Shown: positions 17,707 to 27,746 of the stretch, piece by piece
Numbering within the stretch: position 1 is the stretch's first letter
Layout of the letters: each line of letters begins with the position of its first letter
Assembly (NCBI GenBank): GCA_016200485.1
Contig: JACQEP010000006.1
Location: forward strand, 60,799-124,798
Source of the DNA: Gammaproteobacteria bacterium
GTDB taxonomy: Bacteria; Pseudomonadota; Gammaproteobacteria; Tenderiales; Tenderiaceae
Direction: 5' to 3'
DNA: 64,000 bases
Program-made: the position numbers and the translations under genes
Notes under the pieces: generated by a model
What the model was told of the DNA's origin: nothing
Database searches by the model: none
The model's input: the letters and a program-made list of their open reading frames with translations, nothing else

Positions 17707-20655
17707 TTAGTCTGCCTCTCGCTCCATATTGCAACAATGACTACTTTGATCACCACTGCCCTCCTCCAGCAACACTGAACCCGTCACCGGATTACTACGG
17801 AAGGTGGTACAGCCCTTCAAACCCAGCTTGAAGGCCTGAAGGTATAAATCGCGGAACGCGGAAAACTCATAGGTTTCAGGTACGGTAATTGTCTTTGAAA
17901 TGGCATTATCGACATACGGCTGCAAAGCGGCCTGCATCGCCAGATGCGCCTGCGGTGCCAGCTGCGCAGCGGTGACAAAATAATCGGGTAATGCTTGTTG
18001 GGGATACAGCGCCCGCCAACGACGATGGGCATCGTCTTCGATGCTGAATGTCTGATAACACCCATTATCCACCAAAATGCGGCGCTGATAATGAAAGGCA
18101 TGCACTGGCTCCAATCCCGACGAGACATTATTGGCCAGCAGACTGATTGTGCCCGTCGGCGCAATCGCCGTTAAATGACTGTTGCGTATTCCCTGACGGG
18201 CGATGGCCTCGCGCAAATCCAATGGCAAAGTGCGTACAAATTCACCTTGTAAATACGCTTCCCGCTCAAAAAATGGAAACGGTCCTTTTTCACCTGCTAA
18301 TGCAATCGAGGCACGATAGGCGCTGTGACAAATGGTTTTCATCACACTGCCTGCGATTGCACGCGCCTTGTCACTGTCATAATGCAAGCCGAGCATGATC
18401 AGCGTATCGGCCAATCCGGTAATGCCCAAGCCAATGCGGCGGCTGCCTTGCGCCTGAGCCCGCTGTTCCGGCAGCGGAAACTGCGAGACATCAATGACAT
18501 TATCCAGGAACCGCACGGCCTGAGCGGCACACTCAGCAACAGCATCCAGATCAATGCGGACCTGTGCAGTAAATGGCGCATCTACAAAACGCGTTAAATT
18601 GATCGCACCCAGATCACAGGCGCCATAGGGTGGCAACGGAATTTCGCCGCAATTGTGGACATAAAATCCATTAGCATCAAAAGCATTAATTCCTGGAATC
18701 TGCACATCGTAAACTGATTCCATGCCAACAGGATTAATAGAAATAACTTCAGCATAAAATCTCGGCCGATTTGGCTTACGCTTATATCCGGCCAATGATG
18801 ATTCAAGCCGACTATGCTTCTGGATATCTCCAAAACCAATCAGATCGCGAAAACGGAACAAATTATCACCGGCAATTACGATTTCATGGTTAGCCTTGCA
18901 CGGATATAGCCGTGAACCACCCCTTCCATCAGGCATGAGTCGATCCATGGATGGTCGACGCTCACGATAAATGATGCTGACAATTCCCAGCCTAAGCAAC
19001 ATACGTTGAACTGACTCCAACATCTGACTATCACTTTGAGCCAACCGGACACTGACGCCTTTTTGTTGCGTGCCTTGAATAGAGCCATCAGTATCGAATA
19101 ATCCTCGCAATAACCCCCGATAAAAATCACTAGAACACCGCTCTATAGCCGGCGTTATTCGTTTATTACGAGGTACAACTCCAAGCTCCTTGGCAATTTT
19201 CGTTAAATGGGCTAATTTCAAAAAATGATACCCACTAGTGCTAATACGCCACCCAATAAAATCACTTCGATGCGGCATACGAAAAACAATATTTTCTACT
19301 AGGCCCATGACTGCAAGCACACCTGACTGCTTTGAATCATCCCCTATTGCGATCTTTCCCGGCCAAACTCGCAACTCAGCTGCATCTTCAGAAAAAGTGC
19401 CATCCCCCAGTAGCAATCCGAGAAGATATCCTTCATCTTCACCATAAGCACCTGCCCATTGACCATGATTACGATGGTCATGTAGTAAAACCTTGTCTCC
19501 TGGCTTAAGCTCCTCAACCCGAACCCACGAAGTCTCCATCGTCCAGCGCGTCAAGTATCCAATTCGGCGAACCGGGTGATTCGACGTCAAATGCAAAAAA
19601 TGCCCTTCTTGTGTTTTCAACTCATATATTTGACGATCCCCTGTTTGGAAAAATCCTTGTGGAGCCGATGCATATGCTTGACCATCCACCAGGGCATGAA
19701 AAGGTTTGCCTATCAATTCACGTACCTGACGCGGCCCATCTACAGTCTGAACCCACGTGTCGACAGTGACGCAAGGATTGGTCGCCGCAATCCGTTCGCG
19801 GTAACTGAGCGTATTAAGACGATTGATGCGATCGATAAATAACACGCCGGGCTCGGCATAATCATAGGTGGCATGCATCAGTTTGTCCCACAGTACTCGC
19901 GCCGGCACACGGCGATAGACACGACAAGACACTTCACCTTTCCGCCCGGGCCAAGTACGCTTCACTATCTCAGTATTAGCCTCTGCCTTGTCATCCGCCA
20001 ATAGTGGAAACATCAATGGCCAGTCTGCATCACGCTCCACTGCAGCCATGAAGTCATCGCTGACCAATACCGACAAATTAAAATGCCGCAATTCACGGGG
20101 ATCGTGTTTAGCGGTGATGAAGGTTTCGATATCCGGATGATCGCAGCGCAATGTCGCCATCATCGCCCCGCGGCGCGCGCCGGTGGAAAGGATAGTGGCG
20201 CACATGCTGTCCCAAATCCGCATGAATGAGACCGGGCCCGAGGCGATGGTACCGACACGATGCGCCTGCACACCTTGCGGCCGGAGACTGGAGAAATCGT
20301 AGCCCACACCACCACCTTGCTGCATGGTGATGGCACCCTGCTTGAGGGCATCGAAAATCCCGTCGATGGAATCGTCGATTTCACCCATCACAAAACAATT
20401 GAACAAGGTCACCTGATGGCCGGAGCCTGCCCCAGCCAAAATCCGCCCCCCGGGCAGAAAGCGAAACCCGTCGAGCAAGTGGCGAAAGCGCTCCTGATAC
20501 TGGCTTTGTTGCCCACTTTCCAGCCGCGCCAGCGCAGAGGCTACCCGCTGCCATGTGGCCTGGATATCCTGGTCCCTGGGCATATCGCCATCCACCAAGC
20601 GATATTTGGTCTCCCAGATATAGCGTGAGATCGGGGTAAGGTCGTTCTCAGTCAT
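17707..20655 (-). CDS. nrdJ: Class II (adenosylcobalamin-dependent) ribonucleotide reductase with intein
   Basis: Reduces ribonucleotides to deoxyribonucleotides using a radical generated from B12, without needing oxygen. The precursor is 982 residues; removing the intein (295-668) leaves 608, typical of short NrdJ. Extein motifs include the substrate-site cysteine (VTLFNCFVM, C87), NP before the splice site and CGEIPL after it (catalytic thiyl C669), APTGTISLLANN, the GCTTFRSNPVTGSVL block and a C-terminal cysteine pair (HCCNMEREAD) for reduction by thioredoxin. No nrdA/nrdB is seen. The N-terminus (SRYIWETKYRL) matches the family start. The class II call rests on its length, the lone gene and the C-terminal motif. 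Confidence 0.92.
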   Translation of the reverse strand: MTENDLTPISRYIWETKYRLVDGDMPRDQDIQATWQRVASALARLESGQQSQYQERFRHLLDGFRFLPGGRILAGAGSGHQVTLFNCFVMGEIDDSIDGIFDALKQGAITMQQGGGVGYDFSSLRPQGVQAHRVGTIASGPVSFMRIWDSMCATILSTGARRGAMMATLRCDHPDIETFITAKHDPRELRHFNLSVLVSDDFMAAVERDADWPLMFPLLADDKAEANTEIVKRTWPGRKGEVSCRVYRRVPARVLWDKLMHATYDYAEPGVLFIDRINRLNTLSYRERIAATNPCVTVDTWVQTVDGPRQVRELIGKPFHALVDGQAYASAPQGFFQTGDRQIYELKTQEGHFLHLTSNHPVRRIGYLTRWTMETSWVRVEELKPGDKVLLHDHRNHGQWAGAYGEDEGYLLGLLLGDGTFSEDAAELRVWPGKIAIGDDSKQSGVLAVMGLVENIVFRMPHRSDFIGWRISTSGYHFLKLAHLTKIAKELGVVPRNKRITPAIERCSSDFYRGLLRGLFDTDGSIQGTQQKGVSVRLAQSDSQMLESVQRMLLRLGIVSIIYRERRPSMDRLMPDGRGGSRLYPCKANHEIVIAGDNLFRFRDLIGFGDIQKHSRLESSLAGYKRKPNRPRFYAEVISINPVGMESVYDVQIPGINAFDANGFYVHNCGEIPLPPYGACDLGAINLTRFVDAPFTAQVRIDLDAVAECAAQAVRFLDNVIDVSQFPLPEQRAQAQGSRRIGLGITGLADTLIMLGLHYDSDKARAIAGSVMKTICHSAYRASIALAGEKGPFPFFEREAYLQGEFVRTLPLDLREAIARQGIRNSHLTAIAPTGTISLLANNVSSGLEPVHAFHYQRRILVDNGCYQTFSIEDDAHRRWRALYPQQALPDYFVTAAQLAPQAHLAMQAALQPYVDNAISKTITVPETYEFSAFRDLYLQAFKLGLKGCTTFRSNPVTGSVLLEEGSGDQSSHCCNMEREAD
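18652..19773 (-). mobile_element. Intein with LAGLIDADG-type homing endonuclease in NrdJ
   Basis: Coding for residues 295-668 of the reductase precursor. Block A is CVTVDTWVQTVDGPRQV with nucleophile Cys295. Block B has TSNHPVRRIG with the conserved His. Two LAGLIDADG-like helices are YLLGLLLGDGT (410-420) and RGLLRGLFDTDGSI (513-526). The C-terminal splice blocks are VYDVQIPGINAFDANGF and YVHN, with terminal Asn668. The next residue is extein Cys669. All splice residues are present, so it should be active. The two acidic endonuclease positions (GDG, TDG) are intact, so homing ability may persist. Confidence 0.93.
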
Positions 20656-20776
20656 GGACTTAGCTTAGCACTCCGGCGCGATTTAGATAATAGCGGGGCA
20701 TTATCCCTCCCAAAATGCAGATAAAAAATGCGAAAATACACTTACTCTGACTTTTTTAAAGTATGACGGACCCACT

Positions 20777-21262
20777 ATGCTATTTAAGTTTCTGGGCATC
20801 ACTCTGATTCCTCTTTTGCTACTGACCGGCCATGCCTCTGCCGCGAGCGTCTGGGACAAGGCGCAAGAGAACTACGATGGACCGCTCGATATTACAGTCC
20901 ATCGCAGTCCAGCGTGTGGTTGCTGCAAAGATTGGATTGCGCACTTGAAAAAGCACGGTTTCAAGGTCACTGACATTGAAACCAATGACGTCGATGCCGT
21001 GAAAACAAAATATCAACTTCCCTCTCAGGTCGCCTCTTGCCACACGGCAATGATCAGCGGCTATTTAATTGAAGGCCACGTCCCCGCCGACGACATCAAA
21101 CGATTACTGAAACAAAAACCACATGTGCGCGGACTTGCCGTACCACAGATGCCGAAGGGCGCGCCGGGCATGGAGATGGGCCATCAAAAAGATCCCTTCA
21201 TCGTCTTTTCATTCGATACACAGGGCAACACAACACCGTTCAACCAATACTGGGCCTACTAA
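20777..21262 (+). CDS. DUF411 family secreted metal-binding protein
   Basis: 161 residues with a signal peptide (about 1-22, cleavage near ASA). The DUF411 domain has RSPACGCCKDW (C47, C49, C50), then HLKKHGFKV and ASCHTAMI (C-H pair), EGHVP and GLAVPQMPKGAPGMEM. Members resemble thioredoxin-fold metal-binding proteins and are often found in copper or metal resistance loci; the function is not settled. No copper efflux genes lie nearby. The Sel1-repeat lipoprotein gene follows 6 bases downstream and is probably cotranscribed. Confidence 0.85.
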   Translation: MLFKFLGITLIPLLLLTGHASAASVWDKAQENYDGPLDITVHRSPACGCCKDWIAHLKKHGFKVTDIETNDVDAVKTKYQLPSQVASCHTAMISGYLIEGHVPADDIKRLLKQKPHVRGLAVPQMPKGAPGMEMGHQKDPFIVFSFDTQGNTTPFNQYWAY

Positions 21263-21268
21263 GCATTT

Positions 21269-21826
21269 ATGAAACTAAAATCACTGTGTTTAATATTGGC
21301 GTTGTTACCAATAGCAGGTTGCGATTCTCAGAAAGAATCCAAATATGATCCCCCAATCATGGACTTGCCAGGCTCGGAAGCTTATCAAAAGGCCCTGGAT
21401 TTCATGATCGACAAAAATTACCTTGAAGCGTTGCCGCCACTGGAAGATGCCGCCCTACAAAACAACTCCGAGGCCCAATACCAACTCGGCTTGCTTTACG
21501 CGCGTGGCGATGGTGTCGCGCAAAACTTTCCTGCGGCACATGAATGGTTGTTACGTGCGGCCATGCAAGGACACCCGAAGGCGCAATATTACCTCGGCCA
21601 CATGTATTCACAAGGCGATGGCGTTGAGAAGAATCTTCAGGAAGGCTTTGTCTGGTTCTGGCTCGCTGCCTCATACGGCGACAGGGGTTCGAAATATTAT
21701 ATGAAGGTATTAATGCAAAAACTCAGCGCCGAAGAATACAACAACGCTGAAAAGCGCGTGCATGCGCTCTGGAAACAAATGCCGCATGATAAATTTATGG
21801 CGCCGGAGAAGGCGCCAATGCATTAA
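21269..21826 (+). CDS. Sel1-like repeat lipoprotein
   Basis: 185 residues with signal peptide and lipobox (LPIAGC, Cys18), so it is probably membrane-anchored in the periplasm. Residues about 65-145 hold two clear Sel1-type repeats (SEAQYQLGLLYARGDGVAQN and PKAQYYLGHMYSQGDGVEKN) plus a partial third (GFVWFWLAASYGD). Sel1 repeats act as protein-protein adaptors. The partner is unknown. The close spacing after the DUF411 gene suggests a two-gene unit. Confidence 0.85.
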   Translation: MKLKSLCLILALLPIAGCDSQKESKYDPPIMDLPGSEAYQKALDFMIDKNYLEALPPLEDAALQNNSEAQYQLGLLYARGDGVAQNFPAAHEWLLRAAMQGHPKAQYYLGHMYSQGDGVEKNLQEGFVWFWLAASYGDRGSKYYMKVLMQKLSAEEYNNAEKRVHALWKQMPHDKFMAPEKAPMH

Positions 21827-21891
21827 GAAATGCCACTGAAAGATGCTTTATTGTTCCTCCTCCCTCCGAGAACATGAGGAGAACATTCATA

Positions 21892-21918
21892 TAAGGGCGG
21901 GTTTAAACCAGCCCCTAC
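21892..21918. repeat. Palindromic repeat, GGGCGGGTTT type
   Basis: AAGGGCGGGTTTAAACCAGCCCCTAC resembles the element at 62506-62533 (GTAGGGCGGGTTTGAAACCCGCCCCTAC), with one arm partly degraded. It lies in the 178-base gap between the converging Sel1 and der genes. Confidence 0.6.
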
Positions 21919-21924
21919 TTTGCC

Positions 21925-21957
21925 CCTTCTCTGCCCTCTCCCTGAGGGCAGAGAAGG
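21925..21957. terminator. Strong hairpin between converging genes
   Basis: CCTTCTCTGCCCT and AGGGCAGAGAAGG form a perfect 13-bp stem with a 7-base loop. It is related to the CCCTCTCCCTGAGGG repeat family. Placed between the Sel1-repeat gene (+) and der (-), it may act as a bidirectional terminator, although there is no clear T run. Confidence 0.6.
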
Positions 21958-22004
21958 ATTTCGTAAAGGATCTCCGGCTTGCACACAGCAACCCTCTAAC
22001 ACTA

Positions 22005-23399
22005 CTATTTATTCTTTTTCTTAATAAATTTCTTGAGACGCCTTTTCTTGGCTTTTTGCCGATCAGTGAGCACGTTCTTACGACCTGCAAAAGGATTGGT
22101 GCCGCCCTTAAACTCAATCCGTAACGGTGTACCGTAAAGTTTGAACACCTTACGGTAGATATTCATCAAGTAACGACGATAGGCATCCGGGACGTCTTCC
22201 GTCTGATTACCATGAATGATAATCGTCGGCGGATTTTTTCCGCCTTGATGGGCATAGCGCAACTTGATACGGCGACCTTTCACCAATGGTGGTTGATGCT
22301 GGGTGATGGCATCTTCCAGCACACGGGTAAGTTGTGGTGTGGGCAAATCTTTAGTGGCTGCCTCATAAGCGATGTCCACCGATTCCAGCAAATGTCCCAC
22401 CCCACTGCCGTGCAGGGCGGAGATAAAGTGCGTCTCGGCAAAATCGAGAAACGGCAGGCGCCGCTCCAGTTCTGACTTGAAGCGCTCCTTCACATCGTGG
22501 CTCAGGCCATCCCATTTATTGGCGGCGATGACTAATGCACGACCGCTATCGAGCACATACCCTGACAAGGTCGCGTCCTGATCGGACAACCCCTCGTGCG
22601 CATCCAGCACCAGCACCACGACATTCGCTTCTTCGATGGCTTGCATGGTTTTGATGATACTGAATTTTTCAATCATTTCGGAAACACGGCTCTTCCGTCG
22701 CACACCTGCGGTGTCAATCAGGGTATAACGCTTACCTTCGTGCTCGAATGGGATGAAAATACTGTCGCGCGTGGTGCCGGGCTGGTCAAACGCAAGCACG
22801 CGTTCTTCGCCCAGCAGCCGATTGACCAGCGTGGATTTGCCGACGTTCGGGCGACCGATAATGGCTACCTTGGTGCCCGCCATATCAGCAGCATCGGTTT
22901 CATCAGTGTCAGGAAATGACGCCAGCACCTCATCGATCATTGTATTCACGCCACGACCATGCGTGGCGGTAATCGCAAACACATTGGCGAACCCAAGTTC
23001 CTGGAATTCGGCCTGCGCCATCTCGGCATCGACGGTATCGCTCTTGTTGACGACGACATAAATGGGTTTGTTGCAGGCACGCAGTTGCTTGGAGATAGTT
23101 CTGTCGCCAGCCGTCAAACCATCACGGCCATCCACCACAAACAACACCGCTGCTGATTCATTGATCGCTTGAAACACCTGCCCGGCCATCTTTTGATCCA
23201 GGTCTTCACTTTCACCGCTCAAGCCGCCGGTATCGACGACAATATAGGGCTTATCGCCAAGTCGGCCAACACCATAATTACGGTCACGGGTTAACCCGGG
23301 CTGATCGGCAACGATCGCCGCCCGCGTCTTGGTCAAGCGATTAAATAGCGTCGATTTGCCGACATTGGGCCGCCCGACAAGGGCGATTACGGGTTTCAT
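22005..23399 (-). CDS. der: Ribosome assembly GTPase Der (EngA)
   Basis: Essential GTPase for 50S subunit maturation. 464 residues with two consecutive G domains: P-loops GRPNVGKST at 9-17 and 182-190, DTGG and DTAG switch II motifs, NKSD near 118 and NKWD in the second domain. A C-terminal KH-like domain (about 350-440) ends in a lysine-rich tail ([14 protein letters not shown]). It is the last gene of the minus-strand block, directly after bamB, the usual gammaproteobacterial order. Confidence 0.97.
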   Translation of the reverse strand: MKPVIALVGRPNVGKSTLFNRLTKTRAAIVADQPGLTRDRNYGVGRLGDKPYIVVDTGGLSGESEDLDQKMAGQVFQAINESAAVLFVVDGRDGLTAGDRTISKQLRACNKPIYVVVNKSDTVDAEMAQAEFQELGFANVFAITATHGRGVNTMIDEVLASFPDTDETDAADMAGTKVAIIGRPNVGKSTLVNRLLGEERVLAFDQPGTTRDSIFIPFEHEGKRYTLIDTAGVRRKSRVSEMIEKFSIIKTMQAIEEANVVVLVLDAHEGLSDQDATLSGYVLDSGRALVIAANKWDGLSHDVKERFKSELERRLPFLDFAETHFISALHGSGVGHLLESVDIAYEAATKDLPTPQLTRVLEDAITQHQPPLVKGRRIKLRYAHQGGKNPPTIIIHGNQTEDVPDAYRRYLMNIYRKVFKLYGTPLRIEFKGGTNPFAGRKNVLTDRQKAKKRRLKKFIKKKNK

Positions 23400-23425
23400 G
23401 ATTGATTACCTATCTAGCCGCCAGA

Positions 23426-24607
23426 TCAAAATTCAGAGAACCAAAACAATCCAGCGTTCGACATTGGTTCAGTGTGTCGCAATTTGAGTACATAGAATAC
23501 GCCCAAGGGCGAGCGCACATAGATTTTGCCCGCTTGTGCTTGGGTGCCAGCACGCAATCCTCGCTCATTGGTCTGATAGCGCGCCAACATACGACCATCT
23601 TCACGAGCGATCCAGTGTAAATAGCCTTCGAAATCTGTTACCAGAATTGCATCATCCACCAAGGCTGGCGCACTCAGACCACGATACTTGAGTTGATCCT
23701 GTTTCCAGAACGTGCCGCCGTTACGACGATCCAGGGCCCACATCTGATCCTGATCATCCACGACATAGACATTGTTCTGATCTACCACTAGGCCCGCTGA
23801 TGATCCGAAATCCCGTGACCACAATGTACGCCCGGAATCCAGCGCCATCGCCACAACCTTACCCTGGTATGCAGCGGCAAAAACCGTATCTTCCACAACT
23901 ACTGGTGTCGCATCGACATCCACCAAGCGCTACAAATCGGTACGCCCCTTGGGAATGTTCAAGGTCACATCCCAAGACACAGAACCATCGTACAGGCGCA
24001 GCGCCAGCAAATGGCCGTCATCCAATCCCAGCAACACTGTCTCCCCTGCGATCACCGGTTTCCCAATGCCGCGTAAAGTCAGCGCCGGTACGGAACGGTC
24101 CAAACGCCATAATTGCTGGCCATTTTCAGTACTCAGTGCAATAACTTTGCCATCGCCACAACGCACAATGACATGACTGGCATTGGCAACCGGTGGCGTT
24201 AAAACTTCTGTGGCCACACTAACCCGCCATTTGATGGCGCCGTCACGCTTATCAAGGGCAATGACTTCGGCATCGGCAGTGCCCACAAAAAGCAGATCAT
24301 GATTTTCACCCACACCACCAGAAACCACAGTCTTCAGCTTCTGTCGCCATACACGCTTGCCTGTGCCACGATCAAGCGCATCCAGCACACCATCACTATT
24401 CACGGTGAAAATGACATCGGCATCGACGGCGGGCTCTAGCGCGGAATACACCAGATCCAGATCCCCTCGTGGCGTATAAACAGACCAGCCTTGGCTGATC
24501 GCCAACTCCGATTTGAGTGATTTCAGCTCTGTCGGCGGATGCACCGGGCCCGAAGAACTACAGGCCCCCAGCGCGATCATCAGGGCCGCCAATAACAGGC
24601 GCTTCAT
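23426..24607 (-). pseudogene. bamB: Outer membrane assembly lipoprotein BamB, interrupted by an in-frame TAG
   Basis: BamB is an eight-bladed beta-propeller lipoprotein of the BAM complex. The start MKRLLLAALMIALGAC has a lipobox, and propeller repeats follow (VYSALEPAVDADVIFTVNSD, LLFVGTADAEVIALD, VIVRCGDGKVIALS). After GRTDL at residue 225 the frame meets TAG (23930-23932). The same frame then continues without any shift as RLVDVDATPVVVEDTVFAAAYQGKV to the C-terminus, so a single base (probably GAG to TAG) separates it from an intact gene of about 393 residues. The downstream part could restart at a TTG (23926). It could be a real nonsense mutation, suppressed amber or sequence error. Its ATG overlaps the yfgM stop by one base. 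Confidence 0.88.
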
Positions 24608-25251
24608 TAAACGTGCGCCTCCGCAGCACCGCCCAGATCATCCAGCTTCATCTCCAAAACCGACTTATCCTGCCCGGGTTCCAGCGCCTTGATTGCCGCC
24701 TGATATGCCGCTCGCGCCTCATCCTTCTTGCCCAGCGACACCAATATGTCGCCTTTGATCTCACCATGCAGCGCTTCAAAACCTGTGCTTGATATTTCAT
24801 TTATCAGCTTCAATGCCGCATCACCCTCACCCTGTGCCAGCATGATGCGCGCCAGGCGCAACTGGGCAATCTGTTTAATTTCGGGCTGATCCGCATCATT
24901 CACTACCGTCTGCAAATAAGTGCGTGCCGCTGGCATATCACCACTCTCAACACTTTTCTTGGCGAGAATCAGCGCCGTCATCATCGCATATGAAGTCTTG
25001 CCATATTCGTCCATGATGCGCTTGCCGCGATCGGTGACCGCCTGATTATTACCCTGCTGCAACTCACCAATCAGCACTTCATATTCCATCGAAGCACCTT
25101 CGCGCTGACTTTTGTTATAGGCCTGCCATTGCTGCCATCCAATCAGACTCACCGCACCCAGAATCAATCCGGCCATCACGGCCTTACCATTGGTTTTCCA
25201 CCATTTCTTGATGGCATCAATTTGTTCGCGTTCTGTTTCGTAAACTTCCAC
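24607..25251 (-). CDS. yfgM: YfgM/TPR-domain ancillary protein
   Basis: 214 residues: cytoplasmic N-terminus (MEVYETEREQIDAIKKWWKTNGKA), one membrane helix (about 22-42) and a periplasmic TPR-like domain (DMPAARTYLQTVVNDADQ, AQLRLARIMLAQGEGDAALKLI). YfgM associates with the SecYEG translocon and periplasmic chaperones in E. coli. The gene lies between hisS and bamB, the conserved order. Stop and bamB start share one base. Confidence 0.92.
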   Translation of the reverse strand: MEVYETEREQIDAIKKWWKTNGKAVMAGLILGAVSLIGWQQWQAYNKSQREGASMEYEVLIGELQQGNNQAVTDRGKRIMDEYGKTSYAMMTALILAKKSVESGDMPAARTYLQTVVNDADQPEIKQIAQLRLARIMLAQGEGDAALKLINEISSTGFEALHGEIKGDILVSLGKKDEARAAYQAAIKALEPGQDKSVLEMKLDDLGGAAEAHV

Positions 25252-25289
25252 GGCCTCTGATCTCCTCTAATGCGTATTACGTACGCGCC

Positions 25290-26561
25290 CTAATTCAAAT
25301 CCAGTAATTTCGTTAAAACACCTGCCAGCTCGGTCTGCAACACGGATTGTTGCGGCTGTTCCTGCCGTAAATTTTTAATGGTAACCCTGTTAGCCGACAA
25401 TTCTTCTTCGCCCAGAATCAAGGCCAGTCGTGCACCACTCTTATCCGCACGCTTGAACTGCGACTTAAAACTACCGCCACTATTCACCAGCAACCGCAGT
25501 TTCGGCATTTGATCGCGCAGAGATTCGGCCAACGTGAACGCAGCGATACTGGCCTCCTGGCCTGCCACCACATAGACATGAGGACCGAAATCGGGTTTGG
25601 TCGTCATATCTGCAGCGAGCAACTCAACCAGGCGCTCCACGCCCATAGCGAAACCTAACGCTGGTGTTGCGCGACCACCCAACTGTTCCACCAAACCATC
25701 AAATCGGCCGCCCGCACACACCGTGCCTTGCGCACCGAGGCGCCGGGTCGTCCATTCAAAAACCGTTTTATTGTAATAATCCAGTCCACGCACTAGCCGT
25801 GGATTCACCTCATAAGCAATTCCGACGGCATCAAGAATAGCGCACAGTTGCTCGAAGTGCTGCTTGGAATCGGCATCGAGATGATCCGTCAATGCCGGTG
25901 CACCATTGATCAGCGCTTGCATCTCAGGATGCTTGCTATCCAGAATCCGCAACGGGTTGGTATGCAGCCGCTTGCGGCTATCTTCATCCAGTTGATCCTG
26001 GTGCGCGCTGAAATAATTGACCAGTATTTCACGATATGCCGCTCGCGCCTCCACCGAACCCAGGGTATTGATTTGCAATTCCAGCCCCTGAATCCCTAAC
26101 TCGCGCCACAGGCGCGCCGTCATCATGATCAATTCAGCATCAATATCCGGCCCTTCGACGCCAAAACATTCAACACCGATCTGATGAAACTGGCGATAAC
26201 GGCCTTTTTGAGGACGCTCATGACGAAACATCGGCCCCATATACCAAAGGCGCTGTACCTGATTGTGTAACAAACCATTTTCTATCCCACCGCGCACACA
26301 ACCCGCGGTCCCCTCTGGCCGCAGGCTCAGGCTGTCACCATTGCGGTCCTCGAAGGTATACATTTCTTTTTCGACGATATCCGTCACTTCTCCAACGGCG
26401 CGTTTGAACAGCTCGGTTTTTTCCACAATCGGCAGGCGAATTTCTTCAAAGCCATAGGCATCAAAAATATGACGCGCACGCGCCTCCAGCAAACGCCAAT
26501 AAGAGGTTTGCTGTGGCAAAATATCATTCATGCCACGCACAGCCTGGATGTTTTTCGACAT
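25290..26561 (-). CDS. hisS: Histidyl-tRNA synthetase
   Basis: Class II aminoacyl-tRNA synthetase, 423 residues, normal length. The class II core is recognisable: motif 2 region ([20 protein letters not shown]), the histidine A motif [15 protein letters not shown] and motif 3 ([13 protein letters not shown]). The C-terminal anticodon-binding domain follows (about 330-420). It belongs to the ispG-hisS-yfgM-bamB-der string on the minus strand. Confidence 0.97.
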   Translation of the reverse strand: MSKNIQAVRGMNDILPQQTSYWRLLEARARHIFDAYGFEEIRLPIVEKTELFKRAVGEVTDIVEKEMYTFEDRNGDSLSLRPEGTAGCVRGGIENGLLHNQVQRLWYMGPMFRHERPQKGRYRQFHQIGVECFGVEGPDIDAELIMMTARLWRELGIQGLELQINTLGSVEARAAYREILVNYFSAHQDQLDEDSRKRLHTNPLRILDSKHPEMQALINGAPALTDHLDADSKQHFEQLCAILDAVGIAYEVNPRLVRGLDYYNKTVFEWTTRRLGAQGTVCAGGRFDGLVEQLGGRATPALGFAMGVERLVELLAADMTTKPDFGPHVYVVAGQEASIAAFTLAESLRDQMPKLRLLVNSGGSFKSQFKRADKSGARLALILGEEELSANRVTIKNLRQEQPQQSVLQTELAGVLTKLLDLN

Positions 26562-26595
26562 AACTATTGGGCAGTCTGGATTAAATCAGATAGTG

Positions 26596-27729
26596 TCAGC
26601 GGCACGCGCCTGCACAGCCGCCACACGCTCCCTTTGCAACCGCCTGCTGTTCCTTTTGTTCTGCAATCTTTGCGCGAACAACCCGTTCCAGTTCATCAAC
26701 CAGTTGTTCGTTCTCAACTTTATGATCCGGCTTACCATCGATATACAGCAGATTCGGTTCACCGCCAGTCAACCCGACATGCGCTTCACGCGCCTCACCC
26801 GGACCATTGACCACGCAGCCAATGACGGCCACATCCAAGGGCTCAACGATATCCTCCAGACGCTGTTCCAGCTCATTGACCACCGAGATGACATTGAATC
26901 TCTGCCGGGAGCATGAAGGACATGCCACCAGATTGATGCCTTTGCTGCGCAAACGCAGGCTTCTCAAAATATCGAAGCCCACTTTTACTTCTTCGACAGG
27001 ATCGGCGGCCAACGACACACGCACTGTGTCGCCAATACCCTCCACCAGCATCATTCCCAAACCTATCGCCGACTTCACGGTACCGGAACGTAAGCCACCG
27101 GCTTCGGTAATCCCAAGATGCAACGGCTGTTCGATTTGTTTTGCCAGAATCCGGTATGCCGCCACCGTCATAAATATCTCGGAGGCCTTGAGACTGACTT
27201 TGAAATCCTGGAAATCGAGGCGATCGAGAATATCGATATGGCGCAATGCCGATTCCACTAATGCCTCTGGCGTCGGCTCACCATATTTCTTTTGTAAATC
27301 TTTTTCCAGGGAGCCGGCATTGACACCAATCCGGATGGGAATACCGTGATCGCGCGCCGCGCTGACAACTGCCCGCACACGATCATCACTGCCAATATTG
27401 CCCGGATTGATGCGCAGGCAATCGACGCCCAGTTCAGCGACACGCAATGCGATGCGGTAATCGAAATGGATATCCGCCACCAGCGGCACATTGACCTGCT
27501 GCTTGATTTTACCAAAGGCCTCCGCTGCGTCCATACTCGGCACCGACACCCGGACGATATCCGCACCGGCGCGCTCAAGCGCCTGAATCTGCGCCACCGT
27601 CGCGGCCACATCGCAAGTTTCGGTGTTGGTCATGCTCTGCACTGAAATCGGAGCATCACCACCCACCGGTACTTTGCCAACAAAAATCTGGCGTGATTTA
27701 CGGCGTTGAATCGGGCTAATGTCTTGCAT
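26596..27729 (-). CDS. ispG: 4-hydroxy-3-methylbut-2-en-1-yl diphosphate synthase IspG (GcpE)
   Basis: Penultimate enzyme of the MEP isoprenoid pathway and a [4Fe-4S] enzyme. 377 residues: TIM-barrel part ([44 protein letters not shown]) and the cluster domain with CPSC ([12 protein letters not shown]) and a third cysteine in [12 protein letters not shown]. The tail is rich in Gly/Cys ([11 protein letters not shown]) and could bind an extra metal or be irrelevant. It depends on the isc genes further upstream for its cluster. Confidence 0.96.
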   Translation of the reverse strand: MQDISPIQRRKSRQIFVGKVPVGGDAPISVQSMTNTETCDVAATVAQIQALERAGADIVRVSVPSMDAAEAFGKIKQQVNVPLVADIHFDYRIALRVAELGVDCLRINPGNIGSDDRVRAVVSAARDHGIPIRIGVNAGSLEKDLQKKYGEPTPEALVESALRHIDILDRLDFQDFKVSLKASEIFMTVAAYRILAKQIEQPLHLGITEAGGLRSGTVKSAIGLGMMLVEGIGDTVRVSLAADPVEEVKVGFDILRSLRLRSKGINLVACPSCSRQRFNVISVVNELEQRLEDIVEPLDVAVIGCVVNGPGEAREAHVGLTGGEPNLLYIDGKPDHKVENEQLVDELERVVRAKIAEQKEQQAVAKGACGGCAGACR

Positions 27730-27746
27730 CGTGGCTTTCCTAATAC

